Source: Polyangiaceae bacterium (GTDB taxonomy: Bacteria; Myxococcota; Polyangia; Polyangiales; Polyangiaceae). Taken from it: a stretch of DNA of 34,257 bases. Of the stretch, positions 23,761 through 32,318 are shown piece by piece; position 1 is the stretch's first letter, and the number at the start of each line of letters is the position of its first letter. The notes below the pieces were generated by a model, which was not told the DNA's origin, searched no databases, and worked only from the letters and a program-made list of their open reading frames with translations. The stretch covers positions 1-34,257 of the forward strand of contig JAICTU010000022.1 in NCBI GenBank assembly GCA_025936205.1. Direction: 5' to 3'. The translations under genes were made by a program, and so were the position numbers.

Positions 23761-26664
23761 ATGCTAGCGGAGCACCTCGTGGCCGATGACTTTTCTCCGA
23801 GTTCACCCGTTTCCGACTCTTTCGTTCGCCGACACATCGGCCCTTCCCCCGCGCACGTCGCGGAGATGCTCTCCACGCTGGGGCTGAGCTCGCTGGACGA
23901 GCTGATCGACCGCTGTGTTCCCCAGTCGATCCGCAGCTCTAAGCCGCTCGCACTGCCCCGGCCCCTGAGCGAAGCCGAACAGCTGGCGCAGCTCGCGGCG
24001 CTGGCCGGCAAGAACACGATCTTTCGCTCGCACATCGGTCTCGGCTACTCCGATTGCGTCACGCCGCCCGTGATCCAGCGCAACATCCTGGAGAACCCCG
24101 GCTGGTACACCCAGTATACGCCCTATCAGGCCGAAATTGCCCAGGGTCGGCTGGAAGCGCTGATGAACTTTCAGACGCTGGTTGCCGACCTCACGGCCCT
24201 GCCGTTCGCGAACGCCTCACTGCTCGACGAGGCCACCGCCGCCGCGGAGGCCATGACCATGTGCCACCACTCGGTGCGGCAGAAGAAGACGCGCTTCTTC
24301 GTGGACGCGGACTGCCATCCACAGACGGTGGCCGTGCTGCGCACGCGCGCCGAGCCCCTCGGTATCGAGATCCTCACGGGCGACGCGAGGTCGCTCGCCT
24401 GTAATGACCCGGAGCTGTTCGGCGTGCTGGTCTCGTACCCAGCTTCCAGCGGCAGCATCCGCGACTTTCGCGAGCTCGCCGGCCGTGCGCGCGCCGCGGA
24501 TGTGCGCCTGGTCGTCGCCACGGATCTGCTGGCGCTGACGCTGCTCACACCGCCGGGAGAGCTCGGCGCAGACATCGCGTTCGGCTCCTCGCAGCGCTTC
24601 GGCGTACCGCTCGGCTACGGCGGCCCCCACGCCGCGTTTCTCTCCACCCATGATGCGCTCAAGCGCCTGCTGCCGGGTCGCATCGTGGGTTCGTCCGTCG
24701 ACCAGCACGGCAAGCTCGCTTATCGCCTGGCCCTGCAGACCCGCGAACAGCACATTCGCCGCGATCGCGCGACGAGCAACATCTGCACGGCGCAAGTGTT
24801 GCTGGCCATCGTCGCCAGCATGTACGCCGTATACCACGGCCCGGAAGGCCTGCGCGAGATCGCCCTGCGCGTGCGCCGGCTCACGCAGACGCTCGCCGCG
24901 GCGCTGAAAGCCCGAGGCCTGGAGCCGCACGAGGCGACCTACTTCGACACGCTCTCACTGTCGCTCGCGGGAGCGGCGCGCGAGGCGGTGCTGGCGCGAG
25001 CCCGTCAGGCGCGCGTCAACCTGCGCGAAGACGACCCGAAGCGCCTGGGCGTCTCCCTCGATGAGACGACCTCGCTCGCTCACGTGGCCACCCTGGTCGA
25101 GCTGTTCAGCGGCAGCCCCTGCGCGAGCACCGAGCTGGAGGCGCTCGAAGCCCGGCAAGCCCCCGGCTATCCCGCGCCGCTCGGCCGCCAGAGCGCTTAC
25201 CTGCAACACTCGGTGTTCCACAGCCACCGCTCCGAGCACGAGCTGCTGCGCTACATGAAGCGGCTCGAGAATCGCGACCTGTCGCTGACGACGTCGATGA
25301 TCCCGCTCGGCTCTTGCACGATGAAGCTGAACGCGACCGCGGAGCTGATGCCGATCACTTGGGCGACGTTCGGCAAGATCCATCCCTTTGCGCCGCGCGC
25401 TCAAGCGGCGGGCTACCAGCAGCTCTTTCGCGAACTGGAGAGCTGGCTCGCAGAAATCACGGGCATGGACGCCGTCTCCCTGCAGCCCAACTCCGGCGCG
25501 CAGGGCGAATACGCGGGCTTGCTGGCGATCCGCGGCTACCACCAGAGCCGCGGCGAAGCCCACCGACAGGTCTGCCTGATCCCGACCTCCGCGCACGGCA
25601 CAAACCCCGCCAGCGCCGTGCTCGCGGGGCTGCGCGTGGTCGCGGTGGAGTGCGACAGCCGCGGCAACGTGGACCTGGAGGATCTGGCCCGCAAAGCGGC
25701 GGAGCACGCCGAGCGACTCGGGGCGCTCATGCTCACCTACCCCTCGACGCATGGCGTGTTCGAAGAGCGCGTGCGCGAGGTCTGCGACCTCGTGCACCGG
25801 CACGGCGGGCTCGTGTACCTGGACGGTGCGAACATGAATGCTCAGGTCGGCATCTGCCGCCCCGGCGACTACGGCGCGGACGTCTGCCACCTGAATCTGC
25901 ACAAGACGTTCTGCATCCCCCACGGTGGCGGCGGCCCCGGCATGGGCCCGATCGCCGTGAAAGAGCGGCTCGCTCCCTTCCTGCCCGGTCACCCCGCGAA
26001 CGAAGCCGCGGGTGCCGTCGGTCCCGTCTCGGCTGCGCCCTATGGCAGCCCCAGCATCCTGCCCATCCCCTGGGCGTACATCCGCATGATGGGAGCCGAA
26101 GGGCTACGCCGCGCGACTCAGGTGGCGATCTTGAATGCCAACTACATGGCCGAGCGCCTGGCGCCGCACTACCCGATCCTGTTCAAGGGCGAACGCGGCG
26201 GCGTGGCGCATGAGTTCATCCTCGACCTGCGCCCGCTGAAGAAGCGCACCGGCATCGAGGTCGACGACATCGCCAAACGGCTGATGGACTACGGCTTCCA
26301 CTCCCCGACCATGTCGTTCCCGGTGGCGGGCACGCTGATGGTCGAACCGACCGAGAGCGAGCCGCGCGCGGAGCTGGATCGCTTCTGCGACGCCATGATC
26401 GCCATCCGCGAAGAGATCCGCGCCATCGAGGAAGGCCGCAGCGATCGCGAGGACAATCCGCTGCGCAACGCTCCGCACACCGCGCAGTCCGTGATCGCGG
26501 ATCAGTGGACGCACGCCTACAGTCGCGAGCAAGCCGCCTACCCGGCTGCCTGGACTCGCGAGCACAAGTACTGGCCACCCGTAGGGCGCATCGACAACGC
26601 GCGCGGCGACCGCCAGCTCGTCTGCGTGTGCACCGAGAGCCTCGGAGAGCAGCAGCAGAGCTGA
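23761..26664 (+). CDS. gcvP: Glycine dehydrogenase (decarboxylating), P protein
   Basis: A complete 967-residue P protein of the glycine cleavage system. It uses pyridoxal phosphate to decarboxylate glycine and pass the aminomethyl group to lipoyl-GcvH. The two homologous halves are fused in one chain, as in the E. coli type. The N-terminal half opens [10 protein letters not shown] and has [19 protein letters not shown]. The C-terminal half has the PLP lysine Lys715 in [17 protein letters not shown]. The ATG at 23761 has GAGG seven bases upstream. gcvT and gcvH are not in the window, unusual for genomes that keep the genes together. I see no glycine riboswitch in the 120 bases before the start. 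Confidence 0.97.
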   Translation: MLAEHLVADDFSPSSPVSDSFVRRHIGPSPAHVAEMLSTLGLSSLDELIDRCVPQSIRSSKPLALPRPLSEAEQLAQLAALAGKNTIFRSHIGLGYSDCVTPPVIQRNILENPGWYTQYTPYQAEIAQGRLEALMNFQTLVADLTALPFANASLLDEATAAAEAMTMCHHSVRQKKTRFFVDADCHPQTVAVLRTRAEPLGIEILTGDARSLACNDPELFGVLVSYPASSGSIRDFRELAGRARAADVRLVVATDLLALTLLTPPGELGADIAFGSSQRFGVPLGYGGPHAAFLSTHDALKRLLPGRIVGSSVDQHGKLAYRLALQTREQHIRRDRATSNICTAQVLLAIVASMYAVYHGPEGLREIALRVRRLTQTLAAALKARGLEPHEATYFDTLSLSLAGAAREAVLARARQARVNLREDDPKRLGVSLDETTSLAHVATLVELFSGSPCASTELEALEARQAPGYPAPLGRQSAYLQHSVFHSHRSEHELLRYMKRLENRDLSLTTSMIPLGSCTMKLNATAELMPITWATFGKIHPFAPRAQAAGYQQLFRELESWLAEITGMDAVSLQPNSGAQGEYAGLLAIRGYHQSRGEAHRQVCLIPTSAHGTNPASAVLAGLRVVAVECDSRGNVDLEDLARKAAEHAERLGALMLTYPSTHGVFEERVREVCDLVHRHGGLVYLDGANMNAQVGICRPGDYGADVCHLNLHKTFCIPHGGGGPGMGPIAVKERLAPFLPGHPANEAAGAVGPVSAAPYGSPSILPIPWAYIRMMGAEGLRRATQVAILNANYMAERLAPHYPILFKGERGGVAHEFILDLRPLKKRTGIEVDDIAKRLMDYGFHSPTMSFPVAGTLMVEPTESEPRAELDRFCDAMIAIREEIRAIEEGRSDREDNPLRNAPHTAQSVIADQWTHAYSREQAAYPAAWTREHKYWPPVGRIDNARGDRQLVCVCTESLGEQQQS

Positions 26665-26695
26665 TCAGGCGCAGGCCCGTCGTCGAGAGTCTCGA

Positions 26696-26719
26696 GGGGG
26701 CTCGCCACCGCGAGCCCCC
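26696..26719. terminator. Perfect 10-bp hairpin between gcvP and the HD gene
   Basis: GGGGGCTCGC, loop CACC, GCGAGCCCCC: a perfect 10-bp stem, 31 bases after the gcvP stop and 42 bases from the convergent gene's stop. Its position suits a bidirectional terminator. No T-run follows. Confidence 0.55.
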
Positions 26720-26761
26720 GCCCGACCCCAGTATGCGCCCACCGCGCGCGGCAGCCCGGGC

Positions 26762-27709
26762 TCAGGCCAGGCCGAAGCGCGCGAGATTGCCGCGCACGAA
26801 CTCGATGTAAACCGACGCGGGCTGCCCTGGAGGCAGTTCCCCTGCCTCCACGACCTGCTCGAGCGCATTGCGCAACTCGCCCACGCGACGGCTCGGAGGC
26901 AGACCGAAGGCGGTCATCAGCTCATCGCCGAGGCCCTTGGGCAGCGGCGGCTCCTTGGCGTCTTCCTCCGCCAGCTTGGCGATCCGTTCCTGCAGATCCT
27001 TCAGCTGGTACAGAAAGCGCCGGCGCTTCTCACGGCGCTTGGTGGTCATGTCGGCGCGCGAGAGCGCCATCAGATCGTCGAGGGCGCCGCCGATGTCGCG
27101 AGCGAAGCGGCGCACGGCGCTGTCCGTCCACTCCTCTTCGTATTGGTGGGCGCGCTGGTGAGTCAGGATCAAGAAGCGCACCTCCGCGCCGACCTCCGGG
27201 TCTCGGGCGAACAGCCCCAGCCGGCGATCGATGCGCTCGAACATGCGCGCGCCTTCCTCGGCATGATGGAAGAAGTGCACGGTACCGTCCGGCGCGACGG
27301 AGCGCGTGCGCGGCTTGCCAATGTCGTGGAGCAGCGCGGCCCAGCGCACTGGCAGGCGTGGCAAACACTGGATCACCACTTGCTTCGTGTGCAGCCAGAC
27401 GTCTTTGTGCGACTCGCCGTCGCCGAAGCCCACGATCCGCCCCAGCTCGGGCAAGAGCGCCGCCACCGCGCCGACCTGCAGCAGCACTTCGAGCCCCACA
27501 TCGGCATGGCGGCAGAGCAGCAGCGCGTCCAGCCGCGGGCGGACCTCCGCCATTGCCAGCGCACGGAACGCTTCCGGTTCCACCAGTCGCGGAGATTCCA
27601 ACGGAGCATTGCCCGAACGGGCCGCCGCCAGCGCGAGCTCCAGAGCGTTCAGCGCCGCCCGCTGATCAGACCTGTCCGCTACCGATACCTGGAGATGTGC
27701 TGCTTCCAT
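26762..27709 (-). CDS. Stand-alone HD-domain phosphohydrolase of CCA-adding-enzyme type
   Basis: A 315-residue protein matching the C-terminal part of bacterial tRNA nucleotidyltransferases (cca): DVGLEVLLQVGAVAALLPEL, then the HD metal-binding site with His101, His107, the H128-D129 pair in ALLHDIGKP, and FFHHAEEGARMF. The N-terminal nucleotidyltransferase head (GGxxRD-type loop and DxD) is absent. The 40-odd residues before the similarity are unremarkable. HD domains of cca enzymes show phosphatase or phosphodiesterase activity in E. coli. The C-terminal region is Arg/Lys/Glu-rich (TTKRREKRRRFLYQLKDLQ) and may bind RNA. It is convergent with gcvP. Substrate unknown. Confidence 0.82.
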   Translation of the reverse strand: MEAAHLQVSVADRSDQRAALNALELALAAARSGNAPLESPRLVEPEAFRALAMAEVRPRLDALLLCRHADVGLEVLLQVGAVAALLPELGRIVGFGDGESHKDVWLHTKQVVIQCLPRLPVRWAALLHDIGKPRTRSVAPDGTVHFFHHAEEGARMFERIDRRLGLFARDPEVGAEVRFLILTHQRAHQYEEEWTDSAVRRFARDIGGALDDLMALSRADMTTKRREKRRRFLYQLKDLQERIAKLAEEDAKEPPLPKGLGDELMTAFGLPPSRRVGELRNALEQVVEAGELPPGQPASVYIEFVRGNLARFGLA

Positions 27710-27937
27710 CGTTTTGATCGCGTCCCGATTGCCACGCGTAGCGGCCCCGGCCTGGGTCGGGCATCACCCCTGATGCCTGGGGTGGCTTCACGTCGCAAAG
27801 AGCGCGGCAGGCTAATGGCCGACACGGCAAACTTCAAGCTTTCATCCTGAACCGCCGGGGCCACCGGGGCCCCCCCGTAGCGTCCGGAGCATCACCGGTC
27901 GGTCAGATGGTCCCTTGCGCTGGTGCGCTCGCACGGC

Positions 27938-27954
27938 TTAGCTTCAAAAGCTAA
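27938..27954. promoter_or_regulatory. Candidate operator: perfect 7-3-7 AT-rich palindrome
   Basis: TTAGCTT, CAA, AAGCTAA: a perfect inverted repeat in otherwise GC-rich DNA. Its last base is directly followed by TTGACA. A repressor bound here would cover the -35 box of the L31-COG0523 unit. Fur-family repressors such as Zur bind AT-rich inverted repeats of this size. Zur is inferred from the genes controlled, not from a match to a known consensus. Confidence 0.5.
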
Positions 27955-27982
27955 TTGACAACGGCTCCGCGAAGCACAGGAT
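27955..27982 (+). promoter_or_regulatory. Candidate sigma-70 promoter for the rpmE2-like operon
   Basis: A consensus -35 TTGACA at 27955-27960, then a 16-base spacer and CAGGAT (27977-27982) as a poor -10 that keeps the A and final AT. The start codon lies about 70 bases further. The -35 is strong and the -10 weak, which leaves the call moderate. Confidence 0.4.
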
Positions 27983-28049
27983 CGGGCGCCCAATCCCCCC
28001 CGGAGGAGCCAATTGCTCCGCCGAGGATTGGTGCAGGTTTGAAAGAGAT

Positions 28050-28286
28050 ATGAAGGCTGACATCCATCCCAAATTGAATCCCGTTGTGTTCGTCGACGGC
28101 CGGCACGAGATCGTGACCAGCTCCACCATGACGTCGACCGAGAAGAAGAGCATCAACGGCGTCGACCACTTCGTGGTTCACGTCGACATCAGCGGGCATT
28201 CCCACCCTTTCTACACCGGCAAGCAGCGCCTGGTGGATACGGCGGGTCGCATCGAGCGCTTCAAAGCTCGCTATGCAAAGAAGTGA
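28050..28286 (+). CDS. rpmE2: 50S ribosomal protein L31, zinc-independent (type B)
   Basis: A 78-residue L31 with the family start MKADIHPKLNPVVF and end HPFYTGKQRLVDTAGRIERF. The zinc form has a CxxC pair and a further CxxC. This protein has no cysteine at all, and a longer insert in the middle typical of type B L31. In other bacteria such paralogues are repressed by Zur and replace the zinc form when zinc is scarce, sparing zinc in ribosomes. The ATG follows GAAAGAG. The COG0523 GTPase gene starts 40 bases downstream, so both probably form an operon behind the palindromic operator candidate. Confidence 0.95.
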   Translation: MKADIHPKLNPVVFVDGRHEIVTSSTMTSTEKKSINGVDHFVVHVDISGHSHPFYTGKQRLVDTAGRIERFKARYAKK

Positions 28287-28325
28287 GAGCCCGGGAGTGA
28301 GACTGAGGAGCCGTCGCGACAACAC

Positions 28326-29576
28326 GTGACCAGCCATATCGGATCCAGGGGGCGGCGCCTGCCCGTCGCCTTCATCTCCGGGTTTCTGGGTGCCGGTAAG
28401 TCGACCCTGATCGAACGCGTCCTGAACAATGCGCAGGGCCTGCGCATTGCCGTGATCGTCAACGATCTGGGCGACTTCGGCACGGAGGCGCGGCTGCTCG
28501 GCGGAGCGCGCCTGCGGCATCACGATCACATCGTGGAGCTACGGAATGGCTGCATCTGCTGCAGCCTGCGGACGGAGCTGCGCGAGCGCATCCAGCGCAT
28601 GTTGCTGAGCGAGCAGTTCGACTACGTGCTGGTGGAGGCCAGCGGCATTTCAGAACCTTTGCCGGTGGTCGCGGGTTTCCTGGGCGATGAGGAAGCAGGC
28701 GATCCAATCGAAGACGCCGTGCGCGTCGACGCGATGATCACGGTGGTCGATGCGCTGAATTTCCCGCTCGACTATGAGAAGGGCGATTCGCTCAGCGAGC
28801 GCCGGATCTCGCTCGATCTCGAAGACGATCGTTGCGTTGCGGACGTGCTCGCCGAGCAGGTCGAATTCGCCAACGTGATCGTCATCAACAAGGTCGATCT
28901 GGTGAGCGATCAGGAGCTGCGGCGGCTGGAGGCGGTGCTGCATCAACTCAATCCCAAAGCGAGGCTGGTGCGAGCCAGCCATGGCGTGGTGCCGATGGAT
29001 TTGCTGGTCGACACCAACGCCTTCGAGTTCGAGAAAGCCAGCCAGGCCTCCGGCTGGCAGCGCGCCATCATCGGCAAGAAGACGCCGCCCACGCGCGAGT
29101 TCGATCTGCAAAGCTTTGTCTATCGTGCGCGCCGTCCCTTCCATCCCGGGCGTCTCTGGGATGTGCTCCAGGAGCGCCTGCCCGGTGTGATCCGGGTCAA
29201 GGGCTTCTTCTGGCTCGCGTCGCGGCACAACCACGCGGGCATCTGGTCGCAAGCGGGCCACGCGTTTCGGGACGACCTCGCCGGGCGCTGGTGGGCGAGC
29301 CTGCCCCGGGAAGATTGGCCCCAGGAGCCTGTGGCACAGGAAGAAATCCATCGCCTGCAGGAGGAGCCGTACGGCGACCGCCGGCAGGAGCTGGCGTTCA
29401 TCGGCGCCGGCATGGACCGCGGCCTGATCGAGCAACGCTTGAATCAGTGCCTGCTCGACGACGTGGAGATGCGGCTCGGTCAGCTCGGCTGGGGACGCTT
29501 CGCAGATCCGTTCTCGGTCTGGTGGGACGAGGACGAAGGCGAAATCGCGGGCAGCGACGATTTTCCGATGGCGTGA
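28326..29576 (+). CDS. COG0523-family GTPase (CobW/ZagA-like zinc metallochaperone)
   Basis: A 416-residue G3E GTPase. Walker A GFLGAGKST spans about 19-27 and the metal-binding CxCC motif is Cys76, Cys78 and Cys79 in NGCICCSL. Switch/Walker B EASGISEPLPV and the guanine-specificity motif NKVD are also present. The C-terminal CobW_C domain carries His-containing strands (LASRHNHAGIW). The family delivers or allocates metals. Zur-regulated members (ZagA, ZigA, YeiR) serve zinc-dependent proteins during zinc limitation. The neighbouring zinc-free L31 and S18 genes point to zinc over cobalt or nickel. The start is GTG at 28326. It ends at a strong terminator shared with the convergent S18 gene. 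Confidence 0.92.
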   Translation: MTSHIGSRGRRLPVAFISGFLGAGKSTLIERVLNNAQGLRIAVIVNDLGDFGTEARLLGGARLRHHDHIVELRNGCICCSLRTELRERIQRMLLSEQFDYVLVEASGISEPLPVVAGFLGDEEAGDPIEDAVRVDAMITVVDALNFPLDYEKGDSLSERRISLDLEDDRCVADVLAEQVEFANVIVINKVDLVSDQELRRLEAVLHQLNPKARLVRASHGVVPMDLLVDTNAFEFEKASQASGWQRAIIGKKTPPTREFDLQSFVYRARRPFHPGRLWDVLQERLPGVIRVKGFFWLASRHNHAGIWSQAGHAFRDDLAGRWWASLPREDWPQEPVAQEEIHRLQEEPYGDRRQELAFIGAGMDRGLIEQRLNQCLLDDVEMRLGQLGWGRFADPFSVWWDEDEGEIAGSDDFPMA

Positions 29577-29654
29577 GCGGGCGCGCGCAACAGGCGCGCT
29601 CGCCCCACGTTTTGCCCCCCACGCTACGTGAACTGACCCCCCCCGAAACTCGAA

Positions 29655-29679
29655 GGGGGTGACTGCTCCAGTCACCCCC
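29655..29679. terminator. Strong bidirectional terminator, 11-bp perfect stem
   Basis: A perfect 11-bp stem (GGGGGTGACTG with CAGTCACCCCC) with a CTC loop lies between the convergent COG0523 and S18 genes. On the plus strand it is followed by CTTCTTC. A second hairpin with the same CTGCTCCAG core occurs after glnA. Confidence 0.75.
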
Positions 29680-29709
29680 CTTCTTCGGACCGTCCCCCCG
29701 GGAGCAGCC

Positions 29710-29985
29710 TCACTCGGGCTTCGTATACGGCAGCAACGCGATCTCGCGTGCACGCTTGATCGCGACCGTCAGCGCGCGCTGCTGCTTGGCGGTCAGACCT
29801 GTCATGCGGCGCGGCATGATGCGACCGCGATCCGTGATGAAGTATGCGAGCAGGCGCGGGTCCTTGTAGTCAAACACCAGCTCGTCGGCCTTGATGCCCA
29901 GGCGACTGGCTACCTTGCGGCCGCGCCCCACCGACGAGAATGGGCCGCCAGGGCCCGAATCGTTGCCTTGATCCATGTCGTTCAT
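29710..29985 (-). CDS. rpsR2: 30S ribosomal protein S18, zinc-independent (cysteine-free)
   Basis: A 91-residue S18. The core is unmistakable: [22 protein letters not shown], then [20 protein letters not shown] and [11 protein letters not shown]. The zinc-binding form carries a CxxC after the RRK and usually a Cys in GTCAKHQR. Here these read RKVASRLG and GLTAKQQR, with no Cys anywhere. Cys-free S18 paralogues belong to Zur regulons in several bacteria. The ATG at 29985 was chosen, with another at 29976 in frame. Codons further upstream read as non-protein-like. The gene converges on the COG0523 gene and diverges from metK. Confidence 0.93.
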   Translation of the reverse strand: MNDMDQGNDSGPGGPFSSVGRGRKVASRLGIKADELVFDYKDPRLLAYFITDRGRIMPRRMTGLTAKQQRALTVAIKRAREIALLPYTKPE

Positions 29986-30359
29986 GCGTCTACCCAGCGC
30001 CGGCGAGTGAAACCTTGGACTTGTTTGAGGTGCGGGGCTGCCCCCGCAGAAACGGTTGGCTGCCGTAGCAGCGGTGCTCGTCGGCGGCGCAGGCCTTAGC
30101 ACTTTCGTTGCGGGCGGCCAAGCTGGATTGAGCCGGCAAGGCTCGATGAGGCACCAAAAGCAACCTGCACGAGCACGACTCGTCCTTCGCAATGTCCGCG
30201 TGGCGAGCCCGCTGGCCCGCGGGCTGAGGCGCACGCATGGACCTCACCCCTCGGATGGAGAAGCAGACTACTGGACTGCTGAACCCCCGTCGCTTCCGCT
30301 ATCGTGATAGGGTGCGCTCCCGTTTGCCGGGGGGCACTCTGGAGGAAGAAATCACACTC
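29986..30359. other. Divergent region between rpsR2 and metK
   Basis: 374 bases without a recognisable protein. Promoters for the S18 gene (leftward) and metK (rightward) must lie here. I looked for a copy of the TTAGCTT/AAGCTAA palindrome and for a SAM riboswitch and saw neither. A small inverted repeat, ACGAG with CTCGT, lies near 30169-30183. GGAGGAAG at 30341-30348 is the likely metK ribosome site. Confidence 0.4.
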
Positions 30360-31682
30360 ATGTCTAGCTACCTGTTTACTTCGGAATCCGTCGGCGAAGG
30401 CCATCCCGACAAAGTTTGTGATGCCATCTCGGACTCAGTCCTGGATGCTTGCCTGGAGCAAGATCCGTTGAGCCGTGTCGCCTGCGAGACGTTCTGCAAG
30501 ACGGGTTTCGTGATCGTGGGTGGCGAGATCACCACCAAGGCACGCGTCGACTTCGGTCGCATCGCGCGCGAGACGATCAAGGAGATCGGCTACTCGAGCT
30601 CCAGCATGGGCTTCGACTGGGAGTCCTGCGGCGTGCTCACCGCGATCGAGCCGCAGTCGCCGGACATCTCGCAAGGCGTGACCGAAGGCGAAGGCCGCTT
30701 CAAGGAGCAGGGCGCCGGCGATCAGGGCATGATGTTCGGTTATGCCGTCGATGAGACGCCCGAGTTCATGCCGGCTCCGATCATGTACGCGCATCAGCTG
30801 ATGCGGCGCACGACGGAAGTGCGCAAGTCCGGCAAGGTCGACTTCCTGCGGCCCGATGCCAAGAGCCAGGTCACGCTGGAGTACGACGCGGATGATCGTC
30901 CCGTGCGCATCGAGACCGTCGTGCTCTCCACACAGCACAGCCCCGACGTGAAGAACAAAGTGCTCCAAGAGGCGATCATGGAGCTCGTGATCAAGAAGGC
31001 GCTGCCCAAGAAGCTGCTCGACGCGAAGACCAAGTACTTCATCAATCCCACCGGGCGCTTCGTGATCGGTGGCCCGCACGGCGACGCAGGTCTCACGGGT
31101 CGCAAGATCATCGTCGACACCTACGGTGGTGCCGGTCGCCACGGCGGCGGCGCCTTCAGCGGCAAGGATCCGTCGAAGGTCGATCGCTCCGCGGCGTACT
31201 ACGCGCGCTACGTGGCCAAGAACATCGTGGCTGCCGGTCTCGCGCGCCGCGCGGAGGTGCAGATCGCATACGCGATCGGTGTAGCCAAGCCGGTCAGCGT
31301 CCACGTCAACACGTTCGGCACGGGCAAGGTGCCGGACGCCAAGCTCTCGGCTTATGTGCTCGAGCACTTCGACATGCGCCCGCGCGCGATCGTCGAGCAG
31401 CTCGATTTGCTGCGTCCCATCTATCGCCCGACGGCGGCATACGGCCACTTCGGTCGGTCCGAGTTCACCTGGGAGAAGACCGATCGCGCCGCGGAGCTGG
31501 CCGCCGCGCTGCTCAGCAACGGGGTCAAGGCCGACCATGTCGCCGGCAGCCATGTCGCCGGCAGCCCTGCTGCCACGAACGGCAGCCGCGAAAAGAACGG
31601 TCGCGCCGAGAAGGGCACGAACGGGGTCGCTGCCAAGGCAGGCAAGCCGGCTTCGAGGAGAGCGCCTCGAGCCCAAGCGTGA
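30360..31682 (+). CDS. metK: S-adenosylmethionine synthetase with extra C-terminal tail
   Basis: Makes S-adenosylmethionine from methionine and ATP in the cytosol. Motifs include [16 protein letters not shown] (ATP and methionine site), [12 protein letters not shown], the phosphate-binding loop [19 protein letters not shown] and [20 protein letters not shown]. The product is 440 residues, against 384 in E. coli. The catalytic part ends around residue 385 (FTWEKTD), and a basic, low-complexity tail of about 50 residues follows (Ala/Gly/Lys/Asn-rich). This tail contains HVAGS twice in tandem. The ATG at 30360 begins the family-typical [11 protein letters not shown]. An upstream in-frame ATG at 30237 would add 41 unrelated residues. 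Confidence 0.95.
   Translation: MSSYLFTSESVGEGHPDKVCDAISDSVLDACLEQDPLSRVACETFCKTGFVIVGGEITTKARVDFGRIARETIKEIGYSSSSMGFDWESCGVLTAIEPQSPDISQGVTEGEGRFKEQGAGDQGMMFGYAVDETPEFMPAPIMYAHQLMRRTTEVRKSGKVDFLRPDAKSQVTLEYDADDRPVRIETVVLSTQHSPDVKNKVLQEAIMELVIKKALPKKLLDAKTKYFINPTGRFVIGGPHGDAGLTGRKIIVDTYGGAGRHGGGAFSGKDPSKVDRSAAYYARYVAKNIVAAGLARRAEVQIAYAIGVAKPVSVHVNTFGTGKVPDAKLSAYVLEHFDMRPRAIVEQLDLLRPIYRPTAAYGHFGRSEFTWEKTDRAAELAAALLSNGVKADHVAGSHVAGSPAATNGSREKNGRAEKGTNGVAAKAGKPASRRAPRAQA
31536..31565 (+). repeat. Exact 15-bp tandem duplication inside metK
   Basis: CATGTCGCCGGCAGC occurs twice back to back (31536-31550 and 31551-31565). It is in frame and encodes HVAGS twice in the non-catalytic tail of MetK. 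The exactness suggests a recent slippage event. Confidence 0.9.
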
Positions 31683-31694
31683 GTGCTCGACGGG

Positions 31695-31711
31695 AGCGCT
31701 GAAGCAGCGCT
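31695..31711 (+). terminator. Small hairpin after metK
   Basis: AGCGCTG, loop AAG, CAGCGCT, 13 bases after the metK stop. A perfect 7-bp stem but no T-run. Just after it, TTTGCAG occurs twice (31721-31727 and 31736-31742). It could be an attenuator or a processing site between metK and the next gene. Confidence 0.35.
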
Positions 31712-31765
31712 GCTGTATAGTTTGCAGTCCTATCATTTGCAGCCCTGTAGTCGCGGAGCGGGACG

Positions 31766-32302
31766 TTGATTCCACAGCTGTACGCGGTCAAGGAGCTCAC
31801 CCGAGCCGATCGCAAGCTGCTGTGGCTCTACGTCCTGCGCACAGTCTCCCTGTGCTTGCTGGGACCATGGTTCTTGGTGGCCATGGTCCCGCTGTATTTC
31901 AAGTACCACACGCTCCGGTACCGCTTCGACGAGGAGGGCATCGGCATGAGCTGGGGGATTCTCTGGCGGCGAGAGATCTACCTCACGTACACCCGGATCC
32001 AGGACATCCACCTCTCGCGTGGCTTGTTCGAGCGCTGGCTGGGGCTCGCAACCATTCAAGTGCAAACGGCTTCCGGCAGCTCCAGCTCCGACATGAGCAT
32101 CGTCGGGCTCACGGAGTTCGAGCTAGTGCGCGACTTCTTGTACTCGCGCATGCGCGGCGCGGAGGCAGACCGGACGGACGCTTCCGCGCAGGATCCTCAG
32201 CTCGAACTGTTGCGTGAACTGCTCGGTGAGGTGCACCGGCTGCGCGTGGCGCTCGCGCCGGGCTCTGACGATCTGACGGACGACGGCGGTCTGCCGCACT
32301 GA
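31766..32302 (+). CDS. bPH2 (DUF304) membrane protein, YdbS-like
   Basis: A 178-residue membrane protein. Two hydrophobic stretches (LWLYVLRTVSLCLLGPWFLV and a following segment) precede a bacterial PH domain: YRFDEEGIGMSWGILWRREI, YTRIQDIHLSRGLFERWLGL, ATIQVQTASG. This pattern is typical of the YdbS/DUF304 family, whose function is poorly known. The C-terminal tail is acidic and helical (DPQLELLRELLGEVHRL). The start is TTG at 31766 with GGAG eight bases upstream. No better ATG is in frame. A second PH protein starts 16 bases after its stop, so the two are likely made together and may interact. Confidence 0.82.
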   Translation: MIPQLYAVKELTRADRKLLWLYVLRTVSLCLLGPWFLVAMVPLYFKYHTLRYRFDEEGIGMSWGILWRREIYLTYTRIQDIHLSRGLFERWLGLATIQVQTASGSSSSDMSIVGLTEFELVRDFLYSRMRGAEADRTDASAQDPQLELLRELLGEVHRLRVALAPGSDDLTDDGGLPH

Positions 32303-32318
32303 CAGCGTCACCGCCGTC

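Larger units (their letters stand above)
27710..28049. other. Intergenic region upstream of the zinc-independent L31 gene
   Basis: 340 bases between divergent genes without a recognisable ORF. The left half is GC-rich with a C/G-rich patch near 27855-27885. The right half carries the palindrome and -35-like box listed separately. Near 28001-28021 is an imperfect stem, GGAGGAGC with GCTCCGCC around CAATT, which would lie in the L31 leader. Confidence 0.45.

Noticed and set aside
28650..29753. A 367-codon minus-strand frame opposite the COG0523 gene
   Set aside because: It covers the terminator hairpin and an established gene, and has no family features.
30000..30359. Possible SAM riboswitch before metK
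   Set aside because: No SAM-I or SAM-II core pattern was recognisable. A covariance-model search of 30000-30359 would settle it.
30435..31775. A 446-codon minus-strand frame opposite metK
   Set aside because: Antisense to a highly conserved gene and without recognisable motifs.
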